NCBI RefSeq assembly: GCF_965216805.1
Contig: NZ_CBDCGN010000003.1
Location: 1,488,001-1,552,000, forward strand
Length of the DNA: 64,000 bases
Origin: Panacagrimonas sp965216805
Lineage (GTDB): Bacteria; Pseudomonadota; Gammaproteobacteria; Nevskiales; Nevskiaceae
Direction of reading: 5' to 3'
The first letter of the stretch is position 1; each line of letters starts with the position of its first letter. Below are positions 25,873 through 35,108 of this stretch, piece by piece. A model generated the notes under the pieces. The model was not told the origin of the DNA. It saw nothing but the letters and a program-made list of their open reading frames with translations, and ran no database searches. A program made the position numbers and the translations under genes.

Positions 25873-27123
25873 ATGAAGGTTTCGCTGTTCCAGCAGGCGC
25901 CCTACCGGCACCTCCCGCCCGATTTCGAGAAGCATCACGACTCGGTGGTGACCACGCCTTACTTCGGCATCGTCAAGCCCGAGCTGATGCATCAGGACCT
26001 CAATGCCTTCATCAGCGAGCTGATGCTGGGCGCGCGTCTGGGATTCGACGGCGTGGCGGTGACCGAGCACAGCCAGTCGAGCTACGACGTGGTGCCCAAC
26101 CCCAATCTGATCGGTTCGATCCTGGCGTACATGACCGAGCAGGAGAAGCTGGACGTCGCGATTGCGGTGGTCGGCCGCTCCCTGGGCAAGTCGCGCGAGC
26201 CGCTGCGCATCGCCGAGGAGTACGCCATGATCGATCAGATCAGCGGCGGGCGCCTGATCGCGGGCTTTCCCATCGGCCTGTCGTACGACGCCAACCAGAA
26301 CGCCGGCATTCCGCCCATCGATACGCGCGACCGCTACTACGAGGGGCGCGCGCTGGTGGAGAAAGCCTGGACCGCGACCGAGCCCTTTGCCTGGAACGGC
26401 CGCTTCTCCAAGTACTCGCACGTCAACCTGTGGCCGCGCCCGATCCAGCAGCCGTCGCCGCCGCGCTGGGTGCCTGGCGTGGGCAATCCCAAGACCATGC
26501 AGGGCGTGCTGGAACGCGACGACGTCTACACCTACCTGTCCTGGTTCGGCCCCAAGCTCACCGGCCGACGCATCTTTGATCGTTACTGGGAGATCGCGCA
26601 GAAGATCGGCAAGGACATCAACCCGCATCGTCTGGCCTTCCTGCAGGTGGTGCTGGTGGCCGAGACCGACGAACAAGCCGAGAAGGATTACCGCCAGCAC
26701 CTGGAAACGCATTTCCGCACCAGCCTGGGCAGCATTCCGCCCACCGGCCTGGGGCTGCCCGGCTATATCGAGCGCCCGGGGGTGGAAGGGCTGATGCGCG
26801 ATCCGGGCGATCTGGGTCTGGCCATCCGCATGCGCAACATCAACTATTCGGAGCTGGTCGACTCGCGCGTGGCGATCATCGGCAGCCCAGAGACGGTGCG
26901 CCAGCAGATCACCGAGTTCGTCAAGGAATTCCGCGTCGGCAATTTGCTGGTCATGACCCAGGTGGGGTCCATGCCCACCGAGCTGACCCAGAAGAATATC
27001 CGCCTGTTCGCCTCCGAGGTGTTGCCGCATCTACAGAACATCTGGCTGGACGAGGGCTGGGACAACTTCGCCTGGCCGGAACGCCTGCGCGGCAAGAAAC
27101 CTGCAGCCAAGGCCGCGGCCTGA
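25873..27123 (+). CDS. LLM-class (luciferase-like) flavin monooxygenase
   Basis: A TIM-barrel flavin-dependent monooxygenase of 416 residues of the bacterial-luciferase family. It shows GFDGVAVTEHSQSSYDVVPNPNLIG near the N terminus, EEYAMIDQISGGRLIAGFPIG, and GSPETVRQQITEFV late in the chain. These enzymes insert oxygen with reduced FMN or F420 supplied in trans. AAGGAGAACGACTC precedes the ATG. It lies 70 bases after the SnoaL-like gene and 14 before a hydrolase, suggesting oxygenation (possibly Baeyer-Villiger) followed by hydrolysis. No flavin reductase gene is adjacent. Confidence 0.82.
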   Translation: MKVSLFQQAPYRHLPPDFEKHHDSVVTTPYFGIVKPELMHQDLNAFISELMLGARLGFDGVAVTEHSQSSYDVVPNPNLIGSILAYMTEQEKLDVAIAVVGRSLGKSREPLRIAEEYAMIDQISGGRLIAGFPIGLSYDANQNAGIPPIDTRDRYYEGRALVEKAWTATEPFAWNGRFSKYSHVNLWPRPIQQPSPPRWVPGVGNPKTMQGVLERDDVYTYLSWFGPKLTGRRIFDRYWEIAQKIGKDINPHRLAFLQVVLVAETDEQAEKDYRQHLETHFRTSLGSIPPTGLGLPGYIERPGVEGLMRDPGDLGLAIRMRNINYSELVDSRVAIIGSPETVRQQITEFVKEFRVGNLLVMTQVGSMPTELTQKNIRLFASEVLPHLQNIWLDEGWDNFAWPERLRGKKPAAKAAA

Positions 27124-27137
27124 AGGAGAATCCGAAC

Positions 27138-27953
27138 ATGCCCGTCACTGCATTCACCGGCCGCGAGCAGTCCGTCACCGTCTGGAACGGCACGCTGGAC
27201 ATCAACGTTCGCATCCTCGGCAGCGGTCCGCCGCTGGTCTACCTGCACCCGGCCGCCGGTCTGGTGTGGGACAGCGTGCTGGACACGCTGGCCAAGTCCT
27301 ACACCGTCTACGCGCCGGAACATCCCGGCACCGGCGCCAACCACACCACCATCAACAAGGTCGATACCTGGTGGGAACTGCTGATGATGTACGAGCAGTT
27401 GTTCCGCGAGCTGGGTCTGCAGCGGCCAGTGGTGGTCGGCCAGTCCTACGGCGGCATGATGGCGGCGGATATCGCCGCGATGTTTCCGGCCGCCGTCGGC
27501 AAGCTGGTGCTGCTCAACCCCATCGGCCTGTGGCGCGACGATGCGCCGATCCCGCTGGTGACCCTGACTTCCAGCACGCCCGACAAGCTGCCGGCCTTCC
27601 TGTTTCACGATGTCGAGGGCGAGGGCGCCAGAAGCCTGTTCACCCCGCTACCGGACGCCGAGACCAACATCAAGCTCGGCGCCGCGATGGTCTGGGCGCT
27701 GGGCTGCACCGGCAAATTCTTCTGGCCGATTGCCGACTACGGACTGGGCAGGCGCCTGCACCGCGTGACCGCGCCCACCCTGGTGATCTGGGGTCGGCAG
27801 GACGCGCTGGTGCCGGCGGTCTATGCCGAGGAATTTTCGCAGCGCATTGCTGGCAGCAAGGTCGCGATGATTGACGCATGCGGGCACATTCCCCAGCTCG
27901 AACAGCCGGCGCAAACCCTGGCTCACCTGCGCGAGTTCCTCGCGGGGAGCTGA
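27138..27953 (+). CDS. Alpha/beta hydrolase
   Basis: A hydrolase of 271 residues: GSGPPLVYLHPAAGLVWDS (oxyanion side), the nucleophile elbow GQSYGG, an acidic residue in WGRQDALVP and the histidine in ACGHIPQLEQP. It is similar in type to meta-cleavage product hydrolases and esterases. AAGGAGAATCCGAAC precedes the ATG, 14 bases after the monooxygenase stop, so it is the third gene of that operon. It probably cleaves the ester or diketone made by the monooxygenase. Confidence 0.82.
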   Translation: MPVTAFTGREQSVTVWNGTLDINVRILGSGPPLVYLHPAAGLVWDSVLDTLAKSYTVYAPEHPGTGANHTTINKVDTWWELLMMYEQLFRELGLQRPVVVGQSYGGMMAADIAAMFPAAVGKLVLLNPIGLWRDDAPIPLVTLTSSTPDKLPAFLFHDVEGEGARSLFTPLPDAETNIKLGAAMVWALGCTGKFFWPIADYGLGRRLHRVTAPTLVIWGRQDALVPAVYAEEFSQRIAGSKVAMIDACGHIPQLEQPAQTLAHLREFLAGS

Positions 27954-28375
27954 AGGCGCTAGGCGGAGCGACCACAAGGCCGTGCGATTCGCGTCCCATG
28001 GTCGTTGCCGGACTGATAAAAGATTGATGCATCCGGTCAGCCCGTTCGGTGCCGCGGCCTCACGGCCGCGGCCTGACCATACCGTCGGGTCGGCGGCGGT
28101 ATTGGCGAAAATCATTGTGGAGTCGCACAGTAAGAAATCTCTCCGCAGCTTATAGGCGCTATTCACAGACCCGATGGCGCCGGCCGATACTCGACCTTAG
28201 GTTGGGCCGGTGCCCGATCAATGATTGATCAACAGAGGTTTCTGCGCTGCGGCTCAGATTGCGGACGTCTCGCTTCCCGCTGACCTGAGGTCACCCGTCT
28301 GGCAAGGAGCCCACCCGAGGGTACTGCACCGTGACCGGAGCACCGGCTGCGGGATGGCTGGAGGAGATCGGACGT
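27954..28375. other. Intergenic region upstream of the sigma-54 activator
   Basis: No gene was seen. It holds a strong GC-rich hairpin (28051-28059 pairs with 28064-28072, loop TCAC; an outer GGTCAG/CTGACC pair adds to it) that may end the hydrolase operon, though without a T-tract, and a palindromic activator site at 28216-28232. Confidence 0.5.
28216..28232. promoter_or_regulatory. XylR/DmpR-type upstream activating site
   Basis: GATCAATGATTGATCAA is an odd-centred palindrome (arms GATCAAT and ATTGATC) that closely fits the TTGATCAATTGATCAA-type sites bound by XylR and DmpR. It lies 144 bases upstream of the activator gene itself, which suggests autoregulation. Confidence 0.55.
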
Positions 28376-30169
28376 ATGAATGGAGAAGCTGCCGAGCGTC
28401 GTCCATCGACGGCGCCCGCCTACGACATGCCCGCGCGCGAAGACCTGCTGTCGCGGCTGCGGTTTTCGCCCGAGACCGGCAACATCTGGCTGGACTCCAA
28501 GCGCATGTTCCTGCTGCACGTGGGGGCGTTCGGCACCCTGCGGCGGGAGCTGATCGAGACCATGGGCATGGCCCGTGCGCGTGGAATCCTGACCCGCATG
28601 GGGTATCAGTCGGGCAGTCGCGACGCCGAACTGGCGAAGAAGCTGCGCAGCGAACTGAGCTATTTCGAGCGTTTCGCGGTGGGCCCGCAACTCCATGCGC
28701 TGGAGGGCATCGTCAAGGTCGAACCGGTCCGGGTCGAGATCGACGTCGAGCGCGGCCATCACTACGGCGAGTTCATCTGGCGCGAGTCGATCGAGGACGA
28801 GGCGCACATTTCCGCCTACGGCGTCGGCTCGGAGGCGGTCTGCTGGATGCAGATCGGCTACGCCTGCGGCTACTCCAGCGCCTTTCTCGGTCGCGCCGTG
28901 CTGTATCGCGAAGTGGCGTGCCGGGCGACCGGCGAGAGTGCCTGCCGCATCATCGGCAAGCCTGTCGAGGAATGGGACGACGCCGAAGAGGATCTGAGCT
29001 ATTTCAAGGCGCAGCCGTTCGTGAACCGCACGGTGGTGGACCTGGGTGCGGCCAAGCCGCGCGAGTGCGGGCAGTCCGACGACACCACGCGCCTCGTCAC
29101 CGGGCGGCGCCAGGATGCACGCGTGCTGATCGGGGCGTCGGCCGGCTTCAACATCGCTTGCCACAGCATCAGCCGTGTCGCCGGTACCGACGCCCCGGTG
29201 TTGATCCTGGGCGAAAGCGGGGTCGGCAAGGAGATGTTTGCGCGCGCGCTGCACAGCAACAGCGCGCGGGCGGATCGTGCCTTCATCGCGGTGAATTGCG
29301 CCGCCATCCCCGATCAACTGATCGAGGCGGAACTGTTCGGCGTGGAGAAAGGCGCCTTCACCGGTGCGGTGGCCAGTCGGCCCGGGCGGTTCGAACGCGC
29401 CAACGGCGGCACGCTGTTTCTGGACGAAGTCGGCAGTCTGAGTCCGGGTGCGCAAAGCAAGCTGTTGCGTGTCCTGCAGGAAGGCGAGATCGAGCGCGTC
29501 GGCGACACCCGCACGCGCGAAGTGAACGTGCGCGTGGTGGCCGCCACCAACGAGAATCTGCGCGAATGCATTGCCGCCAAGACCTTTCGCGAGGACCTGT
29601 TCTACCGATTGAACGTCTATCCGATCGAGATTCCGCCGCTGCGCGAGCGCGTGGAAGACATCACCATCCTGATCGAGTATTTCCTGGACCGAATGTCCAC
29701 ACGCCACCGCCGCAAGATCTCCGGATTCACGGATCGCGCGATCGATGCGCTGCTGGCGTACTCGTGGCCGGGCAATGTTCGGGAGCTGGAAAACATGATC
29801 GAGCGCGCAGTGATCCTGGCGCCGGAGGGCGGCGCGATCGACGTCAGCCATTTCTCGGAACTGGTTTCCAGCGCGCGCAATACCATCCTGCTGCATCCGA
29901 ACACCGTCGGCGAGCTGTCGCACTCCGCAGGCGAAGCGTGCAGAGGTCGGATCGAAGCGCCGCGCAATGGCAACCACTCCGATGTTCATCCAGCGTCGCC
30001 GGCCAGCCCGCGCGAGCACGCCGGTCAGCATGCCTTGATTCGCGAGGTATTGACCCGGCACCGCGGCAATCTTTCTGCCGCCGCCCGCGAACTGGGCATC
30101 ACGCGCGCGCAGATCGCATATCGGTCGCGCAAGCTGGGTTTCGACGAGCTGTGCAGACGGCGTAGCTGA
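28376..30169 (+). CDS. XylR/DmpR-family sigma-54-dependent activator
   Basis: An aromatic-sensing bacterial enhancer-binding protein of 597 residues. It has an N-terminal XylR_N/V4R sensory part (about 20-215), an AAA+ domain with Walker A GESGVGKE (about 279-286), the sigma-54 contact loop GAFTGA (about 326-331) and NGGTLFLDEVG, and a C-terminal Fis-type helix-turn-helix (LSAARELGITRAQIAYR). In DmpR and XylR, phenols or toluenes bind the N-terminal domain and relieve repression of the ATPase. The ATG at 28376 follows GGAGGAG and is preferred to a GTG at 28331. It stands directly upstream of xylM; matching sites precede xylM and dmpL. Confidence 0.9.
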   Translation: MNGEAAERRPSTAPAYDMPAREDLLSRLRFSPETGNIWLDSKRMFLLHVGAFGTLRRELIETMGMARARGILTRMGYQSGSRDAELAKKLRSELSYFERFAVGPQLHALEGIVKVEPVRVEIDVERGHHYGEFIWRESIEDEAHISAYGVGSEAVCWMQIGYACGYSSAFLGRAVLYREVACRATGESACRIIGKPVEEWDDAEEDLSYFKAQPFVNRTVVDLGAAKPRECGQSDDTTRLVTGRRQDARVLIGASAGFNIACHSISRVAGTDAPVLILGESGVGKEMFARALHSNSARADRAFIAVNCAAIPDQLIEAELFGVEKGAFTGAVASRPGRFERANGGTLFLDEVGSLSPGAQSKLLRVLQEGEIERVGDTRTREVNVRVVAATNENLRECIAAKTFREDLFYRLNVYPIEIPPLRERVEDITILIEYFLDRMSTRHRRKISGFTDRAIDALLAYSWPGNVRELENMIERAVILAPEGGAIDVSHFSELVSSARNTILLHPNTVGELSHSAGEACRGRIEAPRNGNHSDVHPASPASPREHAGQHALIREVLTRHRGNLSAAARELGITRAQIAYRSRKLGFDELCRRRS

Positions 30170-30284
30170 TCGTCGCTGCGCCGCGGTGTCCGCACTGGCG
30201 TGCGCCTGTCCGCCGTTGCGGGTTCCTGCTCGCGCCCCATCGCCGTCCTGCGTTGACAGCGCCTCCGCGGCCCGGCGCACCGCG

Positions 30285-30323
30285 AATCATGGATTGATCA
30301 ACGGCGTCAATCATCGATATCGA
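30285..30323. promoter_or_regulatory. Upstream activating sites for the XylR/DmpR-type regulator
   Basis: AATCATGGATTGATCAA and the following CGTCAATCATCGATATCG carry repeated TTGATCA/TCAATCAT half-sites like those at 28216 and 36145. They lie about 105-140 bases before the sigma-54 promoter, the usual spacing for enhancer sites. Confidence 0.5.
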
Positions 30324-30425
30324 ACATTGCTCAGATCCGCACGCTCGCGCGGAATTGACGATTTCATATAGCGAATAGTTTCGCCTAATCAAGATCCTGC
30401 ACGGTCGCAAATCAGCGCGTGCGCG

Positions 30426-30442
30426 TGGCATGGATATGGCTT
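30426..30442 (+). promoter_or_regulatory. Sigma-54 promoter of xylM
   Basis: TGGCATGGATATGGCTT has the required GG and GC dinucleotides separated by exactly ten bases (consensus TGGCAC-N5-TTGC). It lies 134 bases before the xylM start and downstream of the activator sites. Confidence 0.55.
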
Positions 30443-30575
30443 TAGCGGTGTATTGCCGAAGCCGTGGTGCTAAGCTGCGCGCGGTAATCAACAAGGAGCG
30501 GCCCTGGCGCTGGAGATCAGCCCCTGCGGCCTTCCGATAAAGAACAACGCGGATGCAGGCACTTGGAGGTGCGAC

Positions 30576-31706
30576 ATGCTGGATACCCTGCGCTACTACC
30601 TGGTCCCGATGACCACGCTGTGCGGCGTCATCGGCTTCATGCTCGGCGGCGGCTACGTATGGCTGGGTCTGGCGACTTTTCCGGTTCTACTTTTTTTTGA
30701 TGTGGTGCTGCCACGCGACATCGCGCCGCGTCGCGTGCGGTCGCCGATGCTGGCCGACCTGGCGCTGCACCTGCACGTGGTGCTGATCGTGGCGCTCTAC
30801 GCCAGTTTTGTGGTGTCGGTGATGAACGGCTCCAATCCGCTCAGCGGCGAAGGGGCCGGCTGGCAGATCGCGGGCAGTCTGCTGTCCATGGGCTGGTTGA
30901 GCGCGGTGCCGAATCTGCCGGTGGCACACGAGCTGATGCATCGGCGCCACTGGTTTGCGCGGCGCATGGCCCAGCTCGCCAGCACTTTCTATTTCGATCC
31001 GAATCGCGATGTCGGCCACGTGCTGACGCATCACCTGTACCTGGATACGCCGCGCGACTGCGACACGCCGGTGCGCGGCGAGACGCTCTACACCTTCGTC
31101 TGGCGCGCGACCCGCGGCTCCTACCTGGACGCTTTTCACAGCGAGGCGGAAAGTCTGCGCCGTGCCGGCCGCAGCCCGTGGAACTGGCGCAACCGGATCT
31201 GGCAGCAGTTGGCGCTGCTGCTGACCTTGCCGCTGCTGACCGCCGCGTTCGCGGGGCTGACCGCGATGCTGGTGTGCCTGGGGGCGATGATCATGGCCAA
31301 GGCATTGGTGGAAGCCTTCAATTATTTCCAGCACTACGGCCTGGTCCGCGTGGAAGGTGGTCCGATCCTGCTGCACCACGCCTGGAATCATCTGGGCGCG
31401 ATCGTGCGTCCCCTGGGTGTGGAGATCACCAATCATATTCACCATCACCTCGACGGCTACAAGAAATTCCACGAACTGCCGCCCGAGGCCAACGCGCCGC
31501 AGATGCCGTCGCTGTTCCTGTGTTTCTTCCTGGGGCTGATCCCGCCGCTGTGGCACGCGCTGGTCGCCAAGCCGAGGCTCAGAAACTGGGACGAACGCTA
31601 CGCCACCCCGGCCGAGCGCAAGTTGGCGATGCAGGCCAATGCCCGCGCCGGCTGGCCGCAATGGGTGGACATGCCGGAATCCGCGAATCTGCCGGCGCGG
31701 GCGTGA
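30576..31706 (+). CDS. xylM: Xylene monooxygenase membrane hydroxylase XylM
   Basis: An integral membrane diiron hydroxylase of 376 residues, very close over its whole length to TOL-plasmid XylM. The N-terminal TLRYYL pattern is conserved, HELMHRRHW follows (H118, H122), and HVLTHHLYLDTP, FNYFQHYGLVR, LLHHAWNH and ITNHIHHH come later. It oxidises methyl groups of toluene or xylenes to benzyl alcohols. GGAGG precedes the ATG. No XylA reductase lies next to it; the XylA-like protein at 16780 is the nearest candidate partner. It is first gene of the operon behind the sigma-54 promoter. Confidence 0.9.
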   Translation: MLDTLRYYLVPMTTLCGVIGFMLGGGYVWLGLATFPVLLFFDVVLPRDIAPRRVRSPMLADLALHLHVVLIVALYASFVVSVMNGSNPLSGEGAGWQIAGSLLSMGWLSAVPNLPVAHELMHRRHWFARRMAQLASTFYFDPNRDVGHVLTHHLYLDTPRDCDTPVRGETLYTFVWRATRGSYLDAFHSEAESLRRAGRSPWNWRNRIWQQLALLLTLPLLTAAFAGLTAMLVCLGAMIMAKALVEAFNYFQHYGLVRVEGGPILLHHAWNHLGAIVRPLGVEITNHIHHHLDGYKKFHELPPEANAPQMPSLFLCFFLGLIPPLWHALVAKPRLRNWDERYATPAERKLAMQANARAGWPQWVDMPESANLPARA

Positions 31707-31795
31707 ACGGCGTATTGGCTGTCTGGCTGCCGTGAAGCCCCGACCGCACCGCAGCGGGCAGCGCCAACAGCGATAACAGCAGGAGGAGATGCACG

Positions 31796-33130
31796 ATGAA
31801 CGACATGAGCCCCATCCCGCGCGAGCAGTTTCTCTGGGACGGCGAGGGCGGTACGCGCTACGTGGATCGCCGCATCTTTTCCTGCCCGAAGCTGTACGAG
31901 CAGGAGTTCACCCACATCTGGGAAAAGGTCTGGGTCTACCTGGCGCATGAAAGTCAGATCAAGAATCCACGCGACTACATCACCGGCTGGATCGGGCGGG
32001 TGCCGGTCATCGTCAACCGCAACGACAGCGGTCAGCTCAATTGCCTGGTCAACATCTGCACGCATCGCGGCGCCACCCTGTGCCGCATGTCCAAGGGCAG
32101 CACACGCGATTTCACTTGCCCATTCCATGGCTGGTCGTTCGACCTGGACGGTAATCTGGCCGCGCCGATGGCCGAAGCCGGCGCCGGATATCCGCCGGGT
32201 TTCGACAAGTCCAGACTGGGTCTGCGACGCGTGCGTCTGGAGAACTATCGCGGCTTCGTGTTCGGCACCCTCAACGACGAGGCGCCCTCGCTGCCGGCGT
32301 ATCTGTCGGACGCCAAGGCCTTCATCGACATGGTCGTCGATCAGGCGCCGCAAGGCGTGGAAATACTCAAGGGTCGCTCCACCTACACCTTCGACGGCAA
32401 CTGGAAGCTGCAAGCCGAAAACGGCGTAGACGGATATCACGTCGGTTCGGTGCACGCCAACTACGTCGCGACCATGAAGCAGCGTGCGCGTTCCAAGACC
32501 GCGGGCGACAAGACCAAGGCGATGAACGCGGGCGGCATCCCGAACGCCGCCGGCGGCTATTACGACCTCGGTCATGGCCACACCATGATCTGGTCGGACT
32601 GGAGCAATCCGGAAGCGCGACCCTTGTGGCCGCGGCGCGAGGAGCTGGCGCTGAGCATGGGGGTGGAGCGCGCCGCCTGGACGGTGGGCCGGCTGCGCAA
32701 TCTGCTGCTGTATCCCAATGTGTTCCTGATGGACCAGATGAGCAGCCAGATCCGCATGTTCCGGCCGCTGGCCGTCGACAAGACCGAAGTCACCATCTAC
32801 TGCTTTGCGCCGGTGGGTGAAGACGGCAGCGCACGCGCACATCGCATCCGACAGTACGAGGATTTCTTCAATGCCAGCGGCATGGCCACGCCGGACGACC
32901 TCACCGAATTCAACGAATGTCATCGCGGCGCCACCCATCACGACATCATTCGCTGGAGCGAGATGAGCCGCGGCTCCGCGCACGAAGTCGCCGGGGCGGA
33001 TCCGCATGCACGGGCACTGGGCATCGATCCGGCGACTTCCGGCGCCAAGATCGAGGACGAGGGCATCTTCGTGGCGCAGCACCGCCGCTGGGCCGAGTTG
33101 ATGGCGCCGGCCCTGAAGGACGGTCTGTGA
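31796..33130 (+). CDS. xylX: Benzoate/toluate 1,2-dioxygenase large subunit
   Basis: A Rieske oxygenase alpha subunit of 444 residues of the BenA/XylX group. The Rieske centre is CTHRG (C88, H90) and CPFHGW (C108, H111). The mononuclear iron site lies in LQAENGVDGYHVGSVH. It would convert benzoate or methylbenzoates to cis-1,2-dihydrodiol carboxylates. AGGAGGAGATGCACG precedes the ATG, 90 bases after xylM. The small subunit follows with an overlapping start. No XylZ/BenC reductase or XylL dehydrogenase is present nearby. Confidence 0.9.
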   Translation: MNDMSPIPREQFLWDGEGGTRYVDRRIFSCPKLYEQEFTHIWEKVWVYLAHESQIKNPRDYITGWIGRVPVIVNRNDSGQLNCLVNICTHRGATLCRMSKGSTRDFTCPFHGWSFDLDGNLAAPMAEAGAGYPPGFDKSRLGLRRVRLENYRGFVFGTLNDEAPSLPAYLSDAKAFIDMVVDQAPQGVEILKGRSTYTFDGNWKLQAENGVDGYHVGSVHANYVATMKQRARSKTAGDKTKAMNAGGIPNAAGGYYDLGHGHTMIWSDWSNPEARPLWPRREELALSMGVERAAWTVGRLRNLLLYPNVFLMDQMSSQIRMFRPLAVDKTEVTIYCFAPVGEDGSARAHRIRQYEDFFNASGMATPDDLTEFNECHRGATHHDIIRWSEMSRGSAHEVAGADPHARALGIDPATSGAKIEDEGIFVAQHRRWAELMAPALKDGL

Positions 33131-33645
33131 TGATGGACGGGAGCAGGCCGATGGATGCTGTTGCGCTACGAAGTTCAGTGAGCGACTTCCTCGCGCGCGA
33201 GGCCGATGCCATGGACGACCGCGATTGGGACACCTGGCTGGCGCTGCACGAGGAGACGGTGGAGTACTGGGTGCCCAGTTGGGACTCCGAGTACGAGCCC
33301 ACCACCGATCCGCAGGGCGAAATGTCGCTGATCTATTACAACGGGAGAGCGGGTCTGGAGGATCGCGTATTCCGGCTGCGCACCGGGCGTTCTTCGGCGT
33401 CCACACCGCTGCCGCGCACTTGCCACATGGTGAGCAATGTGCGGGTGTTGCCGAACGCCGACGGTACCGTGAAGGTGAAGACGCGCTGGGTGGTACATCT
33501 GTTCCGCAAGGCGCAGGCGACCCAGTTCTTCGGGCTGGCGGAGTATCTGCTGGCGCCTCACGAGAACGCCTGGCGCATCCGCAAGAAAAGGATCCTGGTG
33601 CACAACGATCTGATCCCCACGGTGCTGGATATCTACAGCGTGTAG
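33130..33645 (+). CDS. xylY: Benzoate/toluate 1,2-dioxygenase small subunit
   Basis: A Rieske dioxygenase beta subunit of 171 residues, BenB/XylY type: FLAREADAMDDRDWDTWLALHEETVEYWVP near the N terminus, TCHMVSNVRVLPN in the middle, and a C-terminal KKRILVHNDLIPTVLDIYSV. It has an NTF2-like fold and a structural role in the alpha3beta3 enzyme. The start overlaps the stop of the large-subunit gene (TGATG), indicating coupled synthesis. Confidence 0.9.
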   Translation: MMDGSRPMDAVALRSSVSDFLAREADAMDDRDWDTWLALHEETVEYWVPSWDSEYEPTTDPQGEMSLIYYNGRAGLEDRVFRLRTGRSSASTPLPRTCHMVSNVRVLPNADGTVKVKTRWVVHLFRKAQATQFFGLAEYLLAPHENAWRIRKKRILVHNDLIPTVLDIYSV

Positions 33646-33763
33646 TCGGGGCGCCTGCCGCGCTTGCCAACGGCTCCACCGCCGTGCAGGGTCATGGAGA
33701 TGACGGCCTGTCAGGGGTCGTTTTTATCGTGAATCCAATCTAGAACGAGAACGGGGAGATCGC

Positions 33764-35095
33764 ATGAAAGTCGGTCCAAAGTGGTTGCGCCATTCGATTC
33801 ACCTCGCGGCAGCGCTGGGGCTCGCACTTGGCGCCGGATCGGCGCAGGCGGGCAACGGCTATTTCATCCTGGGCTACGGTCCCATGGCGCATCAGTCGGC
33901 GGGCACCGCAACGGCGATGGGTCTGGATGGATTTTCGGGTTCTTCCAATCCCGGAAAATTGTCCGCGGTGGATTCGCGACTCGATCTGGGCGTGCTGCTG
34001 TTCATGCCCTACCGGCGCATCCAGCGCACTGGCTCGGACACGCCGTACGACTTCATTTCCACCAGCCGCAATTCCTTCTTTGCCCTGCCGGAAGTGGGTT
34101 ACGCGCAGCGCATCAACGATACGCTGTCGTGGGGCGTGACGATCTACGGCAATGGCGGCCTCAACACCGAATACGCGGACACCACCGGGATTCCCGACAC
34201 CAATGCCAATCCGCAGCGTTGCGGCAGCGAGCCGGGAAATTTCTTCTTCGGCTGCGGCAAGCTCGGTTTTGATTTGAGCCAGTTGATCGTGGCGCCCACG
34301 CTGTCGTGGGAGTTCAAGCCCGGACACAGCATCGGGGTCTCTCCGCTGCTGGCCTATCAGCGCTTCAAGGCCTACGGATTCCAGGCGTTCGAAGGCGTGT
34401 CGGCCTTCCCCAACGAAGTCACCAATCGTGGCTACGACGAAGGTTTCGGTGCCGGGGTGCGCGTCGGCTGGTTCGGACGCATCACGCCGTGGCTGGACGT
34501 TGGTGCGGCGTACGCCACCCAAGTGCACATGGAGAAGTTCAACAAGTACCGCGGGCTGCTGGCGGACGGCGGGGCGTTCGATGTGCCGTCCAATTTCAGC
34601 GTCGGCTTCGCGGTCAGGCCGCTGAAGGGCTGGACTTTCGGTGGCGACGTGCAGCGCATCTTCTATGGCGACATCAAGGCGCTAAGCAACGGTGTGCTGG
34701 CGTCACTGGCCGATCCGGAGAACAGTCCGTTGGGGTCGCGCAGCGGCAGCGGTTTCAACTGGCGCCACCTCACCAACTACAAGCTGGCGGTGGCTTACGA
34801 GGCCACGCCCGAGCTCACCGTGCGCGCGGGCTTTCTCTATGGCCGCCGGCCGCAGGCCGACTCCAGCGCCAACTCGGTCAGCTTCAACCTGTTTGCACCC
34901 AACCCGCTGCGCCAGATCACCGCGGGCTTCACCTGGGCGTTCAATCCGAAGAACGATCTGCAGTTCGCCTACGGCCGTTATCTGCGCGGCACCTACCGTG
35001 GCCCGTCGGCGACCGCCGGCCTGGGTGTGGGCGGCGAGGAGTCGGTGACGCCCTACGTCAACACTGTGATGCTGGGCTGGACCCGGCATTTCTGA
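33764..35095 (+). CDS. FadL/TodX-type outer-membrane hydrocarbon transporter, copy 2
   Basis: An outer-membrane beta-barrel of 443 residues with a signal peptide ending AQA before GNGYFILGYGPMAHQSAG and a terminal Phe. It is a full-length paralogue of the protein at 18031, with the same hatch segment and barrel pattern. Members include TodX, TbuX and XylN, which import toluene-type hydrocarbons. GGGGAGATCGC precedes the ATG. It probably belongs to the xylM-xylXY operon, with a 118-base gap. Confidence 0.88.
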   Translation: MKVGPKWLRHSIHLAAALGLALGAGSAQAGNGYFILGYGPMAHQSAGTATAMGLDGFSGSSNPGKLSAVDSRLDLGVLLFMPYRRIQRTGSDTPYDFISTSRNSFFALPEVGYAQRINDTLSWGVTIYGNGGLNTEYADTTGIPDTNANPQRCGSEPGNFFFGCGKLGFDLSQLIVAPTLSWEFKPGHSIGVSPLLAYQRFKAYGFQAFEGVSAFPNEVTNRGYDEGFGAGVRVGWFGRITPWLDVGAAYATQVHMEKFNKYRGLLADGGAFDVPSNFSVGFAVRPLKGWTFGGDVQRIFYGDIKALSNGVLASLADPENSPLGSRSGSGFNWRHLTNYKLAVAYEATPELTVRAGFLYGRRPQADSSANSVSFNLFAPNPLRQITAGFTWAFNPKNDLQFAYGRYLRGTYRGPSATAGLGVGGEESVTPYVNTVMLGWTRHF

Positions 35096-35108
35096 GCGGT
35101 CGTCGCGC

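Larger units (their letters stand above)
30170..30575. other. Promoter region of the xylM operon
   Basis: No gene was seen. It contains paired upstream activator half-sites (30285-30323) and a sigma-54 promoter (30426-30442), and ends with a GGAGG ribosome binding site for xylM. Confidence 0.55.

Noticed and set aside
28229..30280. A 683-codon minus-strand frame over the sigma-54 activator
   Set aside because: No motifs; it is the antisense of a gene with complete AAA+ and helix-turn-helix motifs.
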